Shown: piece by piece, positions 37,018-46,762 of the stretch
Position numbering within the stretch: position 1 is the stretch's first letter
Layout: each line of letters begins with the position of its first letter
DNA from: Planktomarina sp.
Lineage (GTDB): Bacteria; Pseudomonadota; Alphaproteobacteria; Rhodobacterales; Rhodobacteraceae
Assembly: GCA_017856985.1 (NCBI GenBank)
Contig: JAFMEA010000002.1
Span: 1-64,000 of the forward strand
DNA: 64,000 bases
Direction: 5' to 3'
The notes under the pieces: generated by a model
The model's database searches: none
The model's input: only the letters and a program-made list of their open reading frames with translations
What the model was told of the DNA's origin: nothing
Program-made: the position numbers and the translations under genes

Positions 37018-38057
37018 GTGCGTGCCAAAATTTGACCAGTCCGATTAATCACCACACAATCTACATTAATTTTATCATTTTTTAGAATAACTTTACAATT
37101 TCTTAAGCTTTCACTTGCAACCCATTCTGCCATGCTTGAGCCTACTAAGCTATATGCCTCCAAAGCTGTATTTACGTGAGCCAAATTGGGTTGTCCCATG
37201 ACGTCGGCTAGATGATTAAAATCAACTTGGGTACGGGCTGAATGCAGATCACGCGCACCCTGGGCAAGCTTAGTCATCTTTCCAACGCCACCCCCAATGG
37301 TAAGTCTTGGAATAGGCTTTTTTGTAAGGTATTTCATCAAACCACCAGCAAAATCCCCCATGTCTAACATAGCTGTTTCAGGCAAACAGTAGAGCGCCTG
37401 GACTGCCCGCTCCGAGGAAGCACCAGTACATCCGGCTACATGTTCAGATTTTTCAGCCCACGCCACATCAATACCACGATGGATGGAGGCAATCCAGGCA
37501 GCGCATGAAAATGGGCGAACTATCCCTGTTGTTCCAAGAACTGAAAGTCCGCCAACTATGCCCAACCGTGGATTCCAGGTTTTTAATGCAAGCTCAGCCC
37601 CTCCTGGAATACTTATTGTAATTTTTATATTTGGATTTTTTTTATAACTCTTGGAAAGTTCTATAACTTGTGCCTCCATCATCTGCCGAGGGATTGGATT
37701 TATAGCGGGCTCTCCTACTTTTATAGGGAGGCCAGCTTTAGTTATGTATCCAACTCCCTCACCAGCATAAAATGTGACTCCTGAACCGCCTTCACTTACC
37801 CTTGCAATAATGAGTGCGCCATGTGTGACATCTGGATCATCACCGGCATCTTTTGTTATTCCAATTTCAACCCAGTCTTCTCCAGAATCTCTATGTGCTA
37901 TGGCAAATGAAGGCTGCTCTCCCCGGGGCAAGGTTATTTGGATTTTTGCAATGTGGTGACTTCCCCACAACTGCTCAAGACAAGCACGGACTGCTGCTGT
38001 GGCGCATGCACCGGTTGTCCAACCACGTCGAAGCGGGCTATTTGGAGTCTTTTTCAT
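37014..38057 (-). CDS. cbiD: Cobalt-precorrin-5B (C1)-methyltransferase CbiD
   Basis: C-1 methylation and ring contraction step of cobalamin synthesis. It has 347 residues from the ATG at 38057, with the family opening LRRGWTTGACATAA and the later segments ITLPRGEQPSF, GITKDAGDDPDVTHG, EPAINPIPRQMM and a conserved IGGGVGKMTK motif. The upstream in-frame ATG at 38078 would add seven residues not typical of the family. The combination of cbiD with cobK in place of cobF is a known hybrid arrangement in Proteobacteria. Confidence 0.94.
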   Translation of the reverse strand: MKKTPNSPLRRGWTTGACATAAVRACLEQLWGSHHIAKIQITLPRGEQPSFAIAHRDSGEDWVEIGITKDAGDDPDVTHGALIIARVSEGGSGVTFYAGEGVGYITKAGLPIKVGEPAINPIPRQMMEAQVIELSKSYKKNPNIKITISIPGGAELALKTWNPRLGIVGGLSVLGTTGIVRPFSCAAWIASIHRGIDVAWAEKSEHVAGCTGASSERAVQALYCLPETAMLDMGDFAGGLMKYLTKKPIPRLTIGGGVGKMTKLAQGARDLHSARTQVDFNHLADVMGQPNLAHVNTALEAYSLVGSSMAEWVASESLRNCKVILKNDKINVDCVVINRTGQILART

Positions 38058-38152
38058 AATTCCATTATAGCAAAGCATTTGATGCCGCCAATCACAAACC
38101 GTAAGTCGTTTGTACTCTATTAAATAGGACCTCTTTTATGCATAAGTAATTT

Positions 38153-39004
38153 ATGACCGATTCACCTAACCTGCCCTCATCAAACTGGCCTGAATTAAAA
38201 TCAGGTTGGGTGTGGTTGTGTGGTGCAGGCCCAGGTGACGCGGGGCTAATAACCCTACATGCCTTAAGTGCCTTAAGACAGGCTGATGTTGTAGTTTACG
38301 ATGCTTTAGTAAGTACAGAGATTTTAGAATGGGCACCAAATGCTGAGCTTGTTTATGCTGGAAAAAGGGGTGGAAAGCCATCTGCAAAACAGCGTGATAT
38401 CTCGCTACAGCTAGTTGAATTAGCTCGCAAAGGTAGAAAAGTATTAAGGCTTAAAGGGGGGGATCCTTTCGTTTTTGGCCGAGGCGGCGAAGAAGCCCAA
38501 ACGCTGGTACAACACGGTATTCCAATTAGGATAATTCCAGGAATTTCAGCTGGTATTGGTGGCCTTGCCTATGCTGGCATACCCGTCACCCATCGGGACG
38601 TTAATCAATCCGTAACCTTTGTGACAGGGCATGACCAATCTGGTGACACTCCCGGCTCAATTGACTGGAATGGGATAGCTAAGGGTAGTCAGGTAATAGT
38701 TATTTACATGGGGATGAGACATATTTCGCAAATTACTGATCGGTTAATGGCTGCGGGCCGCAAATCGTCAGAACCCTTAGCATTTGTTACCTCAGCAACC
38801 TTGGAAACCCAACAGGTAGTCGAAAGCACACTAGGAAACGCAGTTTCCGATGCAAAACTTCATAAAATTGAACCTCCAGCAATTATCTGCGTGGGACGAT
38901 CAGTGTTAATGCGGCAGGTATTAGATTGGAAATCAATAGAATTAGGGCAGTCTCCTCGAAACTTAGATCCACTTGGCCGTGGTCGCCCTGCTGAGAGCGC
39001 ATGA
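38153..39004 (+). CDS. cobA: Uroporphyrinogen-III C-methyltransferase
   Basis: SAM-dependent methyltransferase making precorrin-2, the entry to corrin and siroheme synthesis. The 283-residue protein has the tetrapyrrole methylase fold: CGAGPGDAGLITLHA at the N-terminus, VYDALVS, the RLKGGDPFVFGRGGEE motif (about residue 105) and a GISAGIGGLAYAGIPVTHR region. It overlaps cobB by 4 bases. It lacks a CysG-type dehydrogenase/ferrochelatase domain, so it is the stand-alone SUMT form. It is divergent from cbiD, and the 95 bases between show no clear cobalamin riboswitch. Confidence 0.95.
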   Translation: MTDSPNLPSSNWPELKSGWVWLCGAGPGDAGLITLHALSALRQADVVVYDALVSTEILEWAPNAELVYAGKRGGKPSAKQRDISLQLVELARKGRKVLRLKGGDPFVFGRGGEEAQTLVQHGIPIRIIPGISAGIGGLAYAGIPVTHRDVNQSVTFVTGHDQSGDTPGSIDWNGIAKGSQVIVIYMGMRHISQITDRLMAAGRKSSEPLAFVTSATLETQQVVESTLGNAVSDAKLHKIEPPAIICVGRSVLMRQVLDWKSIELGQSPRNLDPLGRGRPAESA

Positions 39005-40266
39005 TACGTTTCTTGATTGCTTCACCACATTCTGGAGCAGGAAAGACAGTTATCACACTCGCAATTATGCGCCTGCTAAGAAAAAGAGCAGTTAAGTATC
39101 AACCCGCTAAATCTGGCCCCGATTATATTGATCCAAAATTTCATGAAGTGGCTTCTGGCGAAAATTCTGTCAACCTCGACGCTTGGGCAATGAGAAAAGA
39201 AGAAATTGAAACCCTAGCGGGTAGCGGTAACTTAATCGTTGAGGGGGCAATGGGTCTTTTTGATGGTGCCGGTGTATCTGGTGTGGGCTCCTCCGCTGAT
39301 TTAGCTAAAATTCTATCATTACCAGTGGTTTTGGTCATTGATTCAGCAAAAACAGCGCATTCTATTGCCGCGCTGGTGCAAGGTTTTAAAAGCTTTGACA
39401 ATCACGTAACTGTAGCTGGTGTTATACTAAATCGCGTAGCAAGCGATCGGCATTTAAATATACTTAGTGCGGCGCTTTCTAAAATTGATGTTCCTTTATT
39501 AGGGTTTATGTTTAAATCCAACATATTTTCGTTATCTGAAAGACATCTAGGGTTGGTGCAGGCCAGTGAAAACCAAAACTTAGAACATTGGATTGATACC
39601 GTCGCGGAGGCCTTAGCGCCAAGCCTAGACCTCCAAACTCTGACTGAGCTTACCTCACAGCCAAAACTGAAAGCCCAAGAAAACAAAAAGCCACCAGGTC
39701 AACGCATTGCAGTCGCACGCGATGTTGCATTTGAATTCAGTTACCCACATCACCTACGGTCTTGGCGTTTGGCAGGTGCAAGTATTTCATTTTTTTCTCC
39801 AGTTGCAGATGAAGCGGTTGCAAAGGACGCAGATTTTATATTTTTACCAGGGGGATATCCAGAACTTCATGCTGGTCAGATTGCAGCAGCTCAACGTTTT
39901 AAATCATCAATTAAAGGACATGCTGCCAACGACACGCCTATTTATGGAGAATGTGGTGGATATATGACTTTGGGTGATGCTATTATAGACGAACATGGCG
40001 TCAGTCATGAAATGTTGGGGCTATTAAATTTAGAAACTAGCTTCGCAGATCGAAAGTTACACCTCGGATATCGTCAACTGTCACCCCTTGGCCCACATTT
40101 TGAAGGGCCCTTACGTGGGCATGAATTTCATTATGCAAGCACACTAAGTGCAAAAGGATTTCCACTATTTTCTGCAAAAGATGCAGACAATGTGCAGTTA
40201 CCAAATATGGGGTTATGTAGCGGACAAACATTTGGTTCCTTTGCTCATATTATAAGTGGCATATAA
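39001..40266 (+). CDS. cobB: Cobyrinic acid a,c-diamide synthase
   Basis: Glutamine-dependent ATP amidotransferase that forms the a,c-diamide of (hydrogeno)byrinic or cobyrinic acid. The 421-residue length fits CobB/CbiA. The N-terminal ATP site is SPHSGAGKTVIT, with a GAMGLFDGAG segment. The C-terminal GATase domain shows FLPGGYPELHA and GECGGYMTLG with the catalytic cysteine. Its start overlaps the cobA stop. The MFS gene follows closely, which suggests a joint transcript. Confidence 0.95.
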   Translation: MIRFLIASPHSGAGKTVITLAIMRLLRKRAVKYQPAKSGPDYIDPKFHEVASGENSVNLDAWAMRKEEIETLAGSGNLIVEGAMGLFDGAGVSGVGSSADLAKILSLPVVLVIDSAKTAHSIAALVQGFKSFDNHVTVAGVILNRVASDRHLNILSAALSKIDVPLLGFMFKSNIFSLSERHLGLVQASENQNLEHWIDTVAEALAPSLDLQTLTELTSQPKLKAQENKKPPGQRIAVARDVAFEFSYPHHLRSWRLAGASISFFSPVADEAVAKDADFIFLPGGYPELHAGQIAAAQRFKSSIKGHAANDTPIYGECGGYMTLGDAIIDEHGVSHEMLGLLNLETSFADRKLHLGYRQLSPLGPHFEGPLRGHEFHYASTLSAKGFPLFSAKDADNVQLPNMGLCSGQTFGSFAHIISGI

Positions 40267-40285
40267 AACTCGCATAGGGAAAGAG

Positions 40286-41509
40286 ATGACAGAAATAGTA
40301 TTTAATGATGAGCAAGCGAAAAGAAATGTTGCTGTTCTCATTGCGGTACAAGCTATTTTAGGTTGCCAATTGCCTATGATATTTGTGATTGGTGGCCTGG
40401 CCGGTGGAATGCTCACAAAAAATTTATGCTTTGCTACTTTGCCAATTTCTTTAATAGTTTTTGGTTCAATGACCACTGCACCATGGCTTTCGGCTCTAAT
40501 GCAAAAACGGGGCCGAAAATTTGGTTTTTTTGTTGGTGCCATAGCCGGCGCTCTTGGTGCCTTAGTTTCAGGTTATGGTCTATATATCAGTTCTTTCAAC
40601 ATATTTCTTCTTGGATCGTTTATAACCGGAACTTACATGTCAGCACAGGGTTTTTATCGGTTTGCAGCTAGCGATATAGCGTCAAAAGCCTTTCGTCCTA
40701 AAGCTATTTCTTATGTTATGGCAGGTGGATTGATTTCAGCAATAATAGGACCACAACTTAATAAAGTAGTAATAGATGCTTTGGTTGTCCCTTTTCTAGG
40801 AAGTTACTTAGTTATAATAGGACTTAATTTGGTGGGGATGTTTTTGTTTCTTTTGTTGCGCCTTCCCAAAGGTACGTCACACCCAACTATGATAGCAGCG
40901 TCCCAACCCCCACGTAGTTATACCGTACTATTAAGCGATCCACGTATTATAGTTTCAATCGTATGCGGTATGGTGGCATATTCATTGATGAACCTAGTAA
41001 TGACCTCTACGCCTTTGGCCGTAGTTGGGTGTGGTTTTACAAAGAATAATGCGAACGACATAGTGTCTGCACACGTCATAGCGATGTTTCTACCCTCCTT
41101 TTTTACCGGCCATTTAATTAACCGATTTGGAGTTGAAAAAATAATGGGTATTGGCCTATTAATTCTTGCGGCTGCTGGAATTGTAGCGCTGAGCGGCGTA
41201 CAACTTACTAATTTCTTTTTAGCACTTATTTTAATTGGTATCGGTTGGAACTTCAGTTTTATCGGTGCCACAACTTTGTTAACTAATTCTTATGCCCCGC
41301 ATGAACGGGGCCGTGTGCAGGGTTTAAATGATGCAATAGTGTTTGGATGTGTAACCATTGCATCTTTGGCTTCAGGGGGGCTCATGAACTGTGCAGGTGG
41401 AACTGTAATAGAGGGCTGGGCTGCTGTTAACTACGCGATGACACCTTTTCTTTTATTATCTGGCACAGCCGTTTTATGGTTAACAATTATTAAAAAAAGG
41501 CTAGTTTAG
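40286..41509 (+). CDS. MFS transporter
   Basis: Major facilitator superfamily transporter of 407 residues with about 12 hydrophobic segments, in the N-6 plus C-6 arrangement; the intermembrane loop near residue 205 is polar (LPKGTSHPTMIAASQPP). The loop between helices 2 and 3 (LMQKRGRKFGF) and that before helix 11 (SYAPHERGRVQGL) match MFS signatures. The ATG at 40286 has GGGAAAGAG just upstream. The in-frame start at 40256 overlaps cobB and is rejected. It follows cobB by 19 bases, so cobalamin-precursor or cobalt-linked transport is possible but unproven. It overlaps the next convergent gene by 4 bases. Confidence 0.85.
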   Translation: MTEIVFNDEQAKRNVAVLIAVQAILGCQLPMIFVIGGLAGGMLTKNLCFATLPISLIVFGSMTTAPWLSALMQKRGRKFGFFVGAIAGALGALVSGYGLYISSFNIFLLGSFITGTYMSAQGFYRFAASDIASKAFRPKAISYVMAGGLISAIIGPQLNKVVIDALVVPFLGSYLVIIGLNLVGMFLFLLLRLPKGTSHPTMIAASQPPRSYTVLLSDPRIIVSIVCGMVAYSLMNLVMTSTPLAVVGCGFTKNNANDIVSAHVIAMFLPSFFTGHLINRFGVEKIMGIGLLILAAAGIVALSGVQLTNFFLALILIGIGWNFSFIGATTLLTNSYAPHERGRVQGLNDAIVFGCVTIASLASGGLMNCAGGTVIEGWAAVNYAMTPFLLLSGTAVLWLTIIKKRLV

Positions 41510-42246
41510 TTATTACGCCAGGCAATTAACATCCGAGATAGAGTCGAAGTAAGAGGAAAGGCTGGGATCGCTCCGATTTCTACTGATCCAGGGTTGCGTG
41601 ATACGAACTGTAACACCCTTTTACAATTGGCACTCTCAATGAATGCAGGGGAGTTTAATGTTGGGCAAGGGAGAGATAAAACTTCGTTGCACATATCACT
41701 GTAAATATTTACTTTTTCATTATTTGACCAAACTGGTACTTTCAGTTCAATAAGTGCCGCTATACCGCGTAAAAACCGCACTAAGCCAATCTGCTTCGCC
41801 AAGTTTTCTACAGCTGTCATCTCAGTAGGTAGATCTCCCAAACCATCCAGTGCAGCAACAAGCGGTCCAAGTGCAATATCGCGCACGTGATTCAAAAGAG
41901 CGTCTGTACTATCAAATCCTCTTTTGTGGATGTCCCATCGCCGCGCCAAAATCATCTTGTCAAGTGCTTCAGCTCCCTTCTCAGTTAATACAATAGCAAG
42001 AGATTCCACAACCTCATGCCTCCTAGGCCTGCCTTCTTGAATACTCTCAAGGGCATCACGCCACCATTGAAGACGCATCTCAGCAATCACTGGTTCTTTT
42101 GTCATCCAAGGTGCTCTGGCGACTTCAACCGCTACAGCATAGATAGGGAATAATTTTTTTCTTGCTTGCAGTCTTGCACTCATGGCCGCTGCAAACCGAT
42201 CAGGGTCCGCACGTGCCACTAAATTTGCACAAGCCTGTATACTCAT
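41506..42246 (-). CDS. Squalene/phytoene synthase-fold protein (NDUFAF6-like)
   Basis: A 246-residue all-alpha isoprenoid-synthase-fold protein. The family helix [17 protein letters not shown] (about residues 56-72) is present, but the second aspartate-rich motif expected of an active squalene or phytoene synthase is not visible. This fits the NDUFAF6-like branch, which is linked to respiratory complex I assembly in mitochondria and is common in Alphaproteobacteria. Its start overlaps the cysS stop by 4 bases, so it is co-transcribed with cysS. It converges on the MFS gene with a 4-base overlap. Confidence 0.8.
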   Translation of the reverse strand: MSIQACANLVARADPDRFAAAMSARLQARKKLFPIYAVAVEVARAPWMTKEPVIAEMRLQWWRDALESIQEGRPRRHEVVESLAIVLTEKGAEALDKMILARRWDIHKRGFDSTDALLNHVRDIALGPLVAALDGLGDLPTEMTAVENLAKQIGLVRFLRGIAALIELKVPVWSNNEKVNIYSDMCNEVLSLPCPTLNSPAFIESANCKRVLQFVSRNPGSVEIGAIPAFPLTSTLSRMLIAWRNN

Positions 42247-43607
42247 CCAAGTTTTTCTGGGTCAAAGACACTAGAAAATACTGCCCTAGATAATCCACCA
42301 GGCTGATCAACCACCTCAATGCCAGCATCCAATAGTTGTGACCTGATCAAATCAGCTTTTAAGAAATCACGATTAACCTTCGCTTTAGTTCTCAAAGCTA
42401 AAAGAGATTCAACTTTATTCTTCACTGTGTTATCTGGTTCTTTTGGAAACCACCAATGTTCATCTGGAGATAATAATCCAAGAAACTGACCAGCGCTCAA
42501 AAGTAGTTCTACTGATCCAGACTTTGCTAACTCATGCATCCTCGCTAAAGCACCTGGTGTATTTAAATCATTAGACACATTCTGCAAAATAACGTCATCT
42601 AACAAAGCCGGTGACACATTCTCAACCAGTGCATGCCATTTACGCAGGGTTAATGTTGCGTCCCGAACCTTCTTTTGGGTCCAATCCATTGGTTTTCCGT
42701 AATGTGTCGACAACAGTACAAATCGAACGACCTCTCCTGGAATTCCATCATTTAGTAAATCCCTAACTGTAAAAAAATTGTCTAACGACTTAGACATTTT
42801 TTTACCCTCTACCTGCAACATTTCATTGTGTATCCAAAACTGGGCAAAAGAGCCACCTGGATGGGCACACTTGCTTTGAGCAATTTCATTTTCATGGTGT
42901 GGAAAAATTAAGTCATTGCCACCCCCATGTATGTCAAAACTTTCACCAAAGTGTTCTTGAACCATCGCAGAGCATTCAATATGCCATCCTGGTCGTCCAA
43001 ACCCCCATGGGCTTTCCCATCCTGGTGTTTCACCACTGGATGGCTTCCATAATACAAAATCCAATGGGTTTCGCTTGTAGGGGGCAATTTCAACACGAGA
43101 CCCTGCGATCATATCCTCAATGGCTCGACCTGATAGAACACCATAGTCAGGACAGCTATCCACATCAAATAGCACATGACCCTCCGCGACGTAAGCATGT
43201 CCCTTTTTAATTAAATTATTTGACATCTCAATCATTTGCGAGATGTACAAAGTTGCTCGTGGCATTAAGTTAGGATCGAGCGTTGATAGCTCTCGCATAT
43301 CGTCTAAATACCAAGTTATTGTTTCTTCAGTTATTTCAGATATCGAACGACCAGTTGCCAATGAGCGAGCATTAATTTTGTCGTCTATATCAGTAAAATT
43401 GCGCGCATAAGTTACATTTTCGGCGCCAAAAACCTCGCGAAGCAGTCTAAAGAGTATATCGAATACAACCACTGGTCTGGCATTTCCAAGATGTGCTCGA
43501 TCATAGACCGTAGGGCCGCAAACATACATGCGCACGTTCTCTTTTTTCAGAGGGGTGAACTCTTCTTTGCGCCGAGTTTTTGAATTATAAAGTCTAATTT
43601 GTGTCAT
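42243..43607 (-). CDS. cysS: Cysteinyl-tRNA synthetase
   Basis: Class I synthetase that charges tRNA-Cys. The 454-residue product has the HIGH-type motif in [16 protein letters not shown] (near residue 31) and KMSKS within [10 protein letters not shown]. Zinc-site residues include the Cys of the opening motif and the GWHIECSAM segment near residue 205. It is first of a pair with the squalene-synthase-fold gene. The upstream region to the divergent aminotransferase (43608-43821) is AT-rich and holds only presumed promoters. Confidence 0.97.
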   Translation of the reverse strand: MTQIRLYNSKTRRKEEFTPLKKENVRMYVCGPTVYDRAHLGNARPVVVFDILFRLLREVFGAENVTYARNFTDIDDKINARSLATGRSISEITEETITWYLDDMRELSTLDPNLMPRATLYISQMIEMSNNLIKKGHAYVAEGHVLFDVDSCPDYGVLSGRAIEDMIAGSRVEIAPYKRNPLDFVLWKPSSGETPGWESPWGFGRPGWHIECSAMVQEHFGESFDIHGGGNDLIFPHHENEIAQSKCAHPGGSFAQFWIHNEMLQVEGKKMSKSLDNFFTVRDLLNDGIPGEVVRFVLLSTHYGKPMDWTQKKVRDATLTLRKWHALVENVSPALLDDVILQNVSNDLNTPGALARMHELAKSGSVELLLSAGQFLGLLSPDEHWWFPKEPDNTVKNKVESLLALRTKAKVNRDFLKADLIRSQLLDAGIEVVDQPGGLSRAVFSSVFDPEKLG

Positions 43608-43821
43608 TAATTAGTTCCTGAACGTCCTGAACGGAATTGCGACATATTTTTGCTATGAAACACATTTAAAATAAAAGCTAATCACTGAAACAGTTCTCCC
43701 AACAAATACCAAACGTTGTCTATATCAACTAATAGTAAATGAAAATATCCGGCAGAATGTGTTTTGGTTGCTGCACCAAAATAAGTTTGACAAATCCACA
43801 CTAAAACGGCCAGCTAGACAT

Positions 43822-45000
43822 ATGGAAATAGCTAATCGCATGGTTGCTTTAACAAGCGACGGGACAGATGGATGGGATGTTTTTTACAGAGCTCGCAGGA
43901 TGAAGAAGTCTGGCATTTCTGTTACAGAACTGACTATTGGAGAGCATGATATTGGCACAGACTTAAATATTTTAACAGAAATGTATAGATCCGCTCAGGC
44001 GGGAAATACTGGTTATGCCGCTGTGCCAGGAACGGATGAATTAAGAGAAACAGTTGCCCGACGGATAAACGAAAGAACGGGGGTATCGACAACAGCCGCC
44101 AACATACTAATTACACCCGGCGGCCAAGCTGCATTATTTGCGGCACATCTGGCCGTACTAGATCCGGGTGATGTTGCGCTATACTGTGATCCTTATTATG
44201 CTACTTACCCCGGCACCCTTCGCGCCGTTGGTGCTATAAATCGTTCTATTGAGTGCATTCCAGAAAATAATTTCCAACCTCAAAAAAATCAAATCCAGTT
44301 AGCCGCAAATGGCGCAAAGTGTTTATTAGTTAACTCACCCAACAACCCCACCGGTGTTGTTTATGACAAAAATACTTGGCTAGGAATCGTGGAGGTTTGC
44401 ATTCAAAAAGATCTCTGGCTGATATCAGATGAAGTCTATGACAGCCAAGTTTGGGAAGGAGAACATATTAGTCCGCGCAGTTTGCCCAAAATGGAACCCC
44501 GCACTCTGGTTATAGGCTCCATGTCTAAAAGTCATGCGATGACGGGAAGTCGTGTAGGTTGGGTATGTGGCCCTGAGACAGTGATCACGCATTTAATCAA
44601 CTTAGCAACTCATACGACTTATGGGGTTCCAGGCTATATTCAAGATGCAGCTAACTTTGCTTTGAACCAAGGAAGCAAACTGGAGATGGAAGTGGCCGCT
44701 CCCTTTGATCGCAGACGTAAAATCGCCGTCAAACTCATCGCCATGCAGAAAATCATCAAGTCTGTGCCTTGTTCTGGTGCAATGTATATGATGTTAGACA
44801 TACGAAATACAGGGTTAACTGGTGAGGTTTTTGCTAATAGGCTTCTAGATAAAAAAAATATTGCAGTTATGCCTGGCGAGAGTTTTGGACGATCTGCTAA
44901 AGGACATATCAGGGTTGCAATGACAGTAGATGATGAAAAGTTTAAGAAAGCATTGGAGGAATTATTAAGATTTGCTGCAGAGGAACAGATAAAAAATTGA
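43822..45000 (+). CDS. PLP-dependent class I/II aminotransferase
   Basis: Fold-type I aminotransferase of about 392 residues from the ATG at 43822; the frame is open to 43759 but that extension is not family-like. PLP-site residues are in TPGGQAALFAAHLA, NSPNNPTGVVY, SDEVYDSQVWEG and the Schiff-base lysine in SMSKSHAMTGSRVGW, followed by the distal arginine in GHIRVAMT. The sequence is close to enzymes annotated as arginine:pyruvate or aspartate/aromatic transaminases. The substrate cannot be settled. It lies 211 bases upstream of the MttB-family gene on the same strand and may share its pathway. Confidence 0.9.
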   Translation: MEIANRMVALTSDGTDGWDVFYRARRMKKSGISVTELTIGEHDIGTDLNILTEMYRSAQAGNTGYAAVPGTDELRETVARRINERTGVSTTAANILITPGGQAALFAAHLAVLDPGDVALYCDPYYATYPGTLRAVGAINRSIECIPENNFQPQKNQIQLAANGAKCLLVNSPNNPTGVVYDKNTWLGIVEVCIQKDLWLISDEVYDSQVWEGEHISPRSLPKMEPRTLVIGSMSKSHAMTGSRVGWVCGPETVITHLINLATHTTYGVPGYIQDAANFALNQGSKLEMEVAAPFDRRRKIAVKLIAMQKIIKSVPCSGAMYMMLDIRNTGLTGEVFANRLLDKKNIAVMPGESFGRSAKGHIRVAMTVDDEKFKKALEELLRFAAEEQIKN

Positions 45001-45211
45001 CGTTTTTTGAACAAAGGTCGCAAATAGAAAAGATTGTCGTTTAAGACATTTTACCCCTTCGGGTATGAATGATCAGCTAAATACAGTTTTGTGGTTAATT
45101 AGTCTCTTAGATCAGACGATTGGCGCATGCAGGGGTCGTGCTGCTCGAGGTGGGCCCATTGTGTTGTAAGGAATTAATTTTGTTTACCTTTTAACACTAC
45201 AGGACCTCACC

Positions 45212-46747
45212 ATGACCAACACAATCCAACGTCGAGCTGGTGGCCGCGCAGCTCGCACCGCCGCCCGCGCAGCTCCTCTATCAGATACCATGCGACCAAT
45301 AAGGCCAGGTATGGAAGGCGGAACTTACCATCCTCTTTCTCAATCAGATATGGAAAAAATAAACAGGTCTGCACTGACAGCACTTGAGGAAATCGGTCTA
45401 GCAGATGCGCCACAATCCGGAATTGATATTATGGTCGGTGCTGGGGCTATTTACGGCCAAGATGGCCGCCTACGTTTTCCAAAGTCTTTGATAGAAGATA
45501 TGCTGGTAACGGCAAATCGCGAAATTACACTATTTGGTCGGAATCCAAAACACGACATGCTTCTCAGTGGAAAAAAAGTACATTACGGAACAGCAGGCGC
45601 CGCCGTGCACATGGTAGATGTAGAAAATCGAAGCTACCGTGAGTCCACTGTAAAAGACCTTCATAATGCAGCTCGAATAGTTGAACACCTTGATAATATT
45701 CATTTTGTGCAGCGGCCGATGGTTTGTCGCGACATCCCTGACAATCGTGAAATGGATCTAAATACAATTTATGCATGTACCACCGGTACACAAAAACATG
45801 TCGGGACCTCTTTCACCGAACCAGGTTTCGTAGATGACGCATTTGAAATGTTACATATGATAGCGGGCGGAGAAAATAGATGGCGAGATCGGCCATTTGT
45901 CTCTAATTCAAACTGTTTTGTTGTTCCGCCGATGAAGTTTGCGACTGAAAGCTGCCAAGTAATGGAGAAGTGTATAGAAGGTGGGATGCCAATTTTACTT
46001 CTTAGTGCGGGCCAAGCAGGCGCTACGGCCCCTGCCCCAATCGCTGGGGCAATTGTCCAGGCGGTCGCAGAATGTTTGGCTGGTATGGTATATGTTAATG
46101 CAATTAAACCTGGACACCCAACCATCTTTGGAACTTGGCCATTTGTCTCTGATCTTAGAACTGGCGCCATGTCAGGTGGTTCGGGAGAGCAGGCTTTGTT
46201 GACGGCTGGTTGTGCTCAAATGCACCACTATTATGGTTTGCCAGGTGGAGCTGCAGCTGGGATTGCAGACGCCAAATTGCCGGATATGCAGGCTGGTTGG
46301 GAGCAGGCAATGTCAAACGTTATGGCAGGTTTAACGGGCTTAAATATGGTTTATGAAGCCGCAGGAATGCACGCCTCATTATTAGGCTTTTGTCATGAAT
46401 CGCTGATTTTGGGTGATGACCTTTTAGGCCAGGCGATGCGTTGTGTTCGGGGCATCGAAGTGAATGAAGAAACTGTTGGCCTAGAAACCATGCGAAGCAC
46501 ATGTTTAGGCGGACCTGGACATTACCTCGGTTCCGATCAGACCCTATCATTAATGCAAACTGAGTATTTCTATCCAACACTCGCAGACCGCAGTTCACCA
46601 AAAGAGTGGGATGAAAAAAATCGTCCTGATCTATTAAAAAACGCAACCTTACGAAAGGAAAAGTTAATCAACGCTCCAACACCAGCATCCCTGGACCCAA
46701 TGGTGGACGCTGAAATACGAAAACGATTTAATATCCACCTATCTTAA
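45212..46747 (+). CDS. MttB-family corrinoid-dependent methyltransferase (non-pyrrolysine)
   Basis: Member of the trimethylamine methyltransferase family, 511 residues, read through without an in-frame amber codon, so it belongs to the non-pyrrolysine MttB superfamily. Members such as MtgB transfer a methyl group from glycine betaine or related quaternary amines to a corrinoid protein. Family segments include GGTYHPLSQ, TAGAAVHMVD, the long glycine-rich middle, and GGPGHYLGSDQT near the end. The N-terminus carries an Arg/Ala-rich stretch (RRAGGRAARTAARAA). No corrinoid protein adjoins it; a RACo-like activator lies at 9.2 kb. The substrate is unknown: glycine betaine, carnitine, choline and similar compounds are candidates. 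Confidence 0.9.
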   Translation: MTNTIQRRAGGRAARTAARAAPLSDTMRPIRPGMEGGTYHPLSQSDMEKINRSALTALEEIGLADAPQSGIDIMVGAGAIYGQDGRLRFPKSLIEDMLVTANREITLFGRNPKHDMLLSGKKVHYGTAGAAVHMVDVENRSYRESTVKDLHNAARIVEHLDNIHFVQRPMVCRDIPDNREMDLNTIYACTTGTQKHVGTSFTEPGFVDDAFEMLHMIAGGENRWRDRPFVSNSNCFVVPPMKFATESCQVMEKCIEGGMPILLLSAGQAGATAPAPIAGAIVQAVAECLAGMVYVNAIKPGHPTIFGTWPFVSDLRTGAMSGGSGEQALLTAGCAQMHHYYGLPGGAAAGIADAKLPDMQAGWEQAMSNVMAGLTGLNMVYEAAGMHASLLGFCHESLILGDDLLGQAMRCVRGIEVNEETVGLETMRSTCLGGPGHYLGSDQTLSLMQTEYFYPTLADRSSPKEWDEKNRPDLLKNATLRKEKLINAPTPASLDPMVDAEIRKRFNIHLS

Positions 46748-46762
46748 TTCTCACATGCAAAT

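Noticed and set aside
38058..38152. Cobalamin riboswitch between cbiD and cobA
   Set aside because: The 95-base space is too short for the full aptamer, and no B12-box-like motif is visible.
45052..45065. Short TACCC/GGGTA hairpin 50 bases after the aminotransferase stop, as a terminator or riboswitch piece
   Set aside because: Only five base pairs and no U-run follow. The rest of the 211-base leader did not match any riboswitch consensus I can recall with confidence.
45212..46747. Pyrrolysine-containing trimethylamine methyltransferase
   Set aside because: The frame is uninterrupted with no internal TAG, so the protein belongs to the non-pyrrolysine branch.
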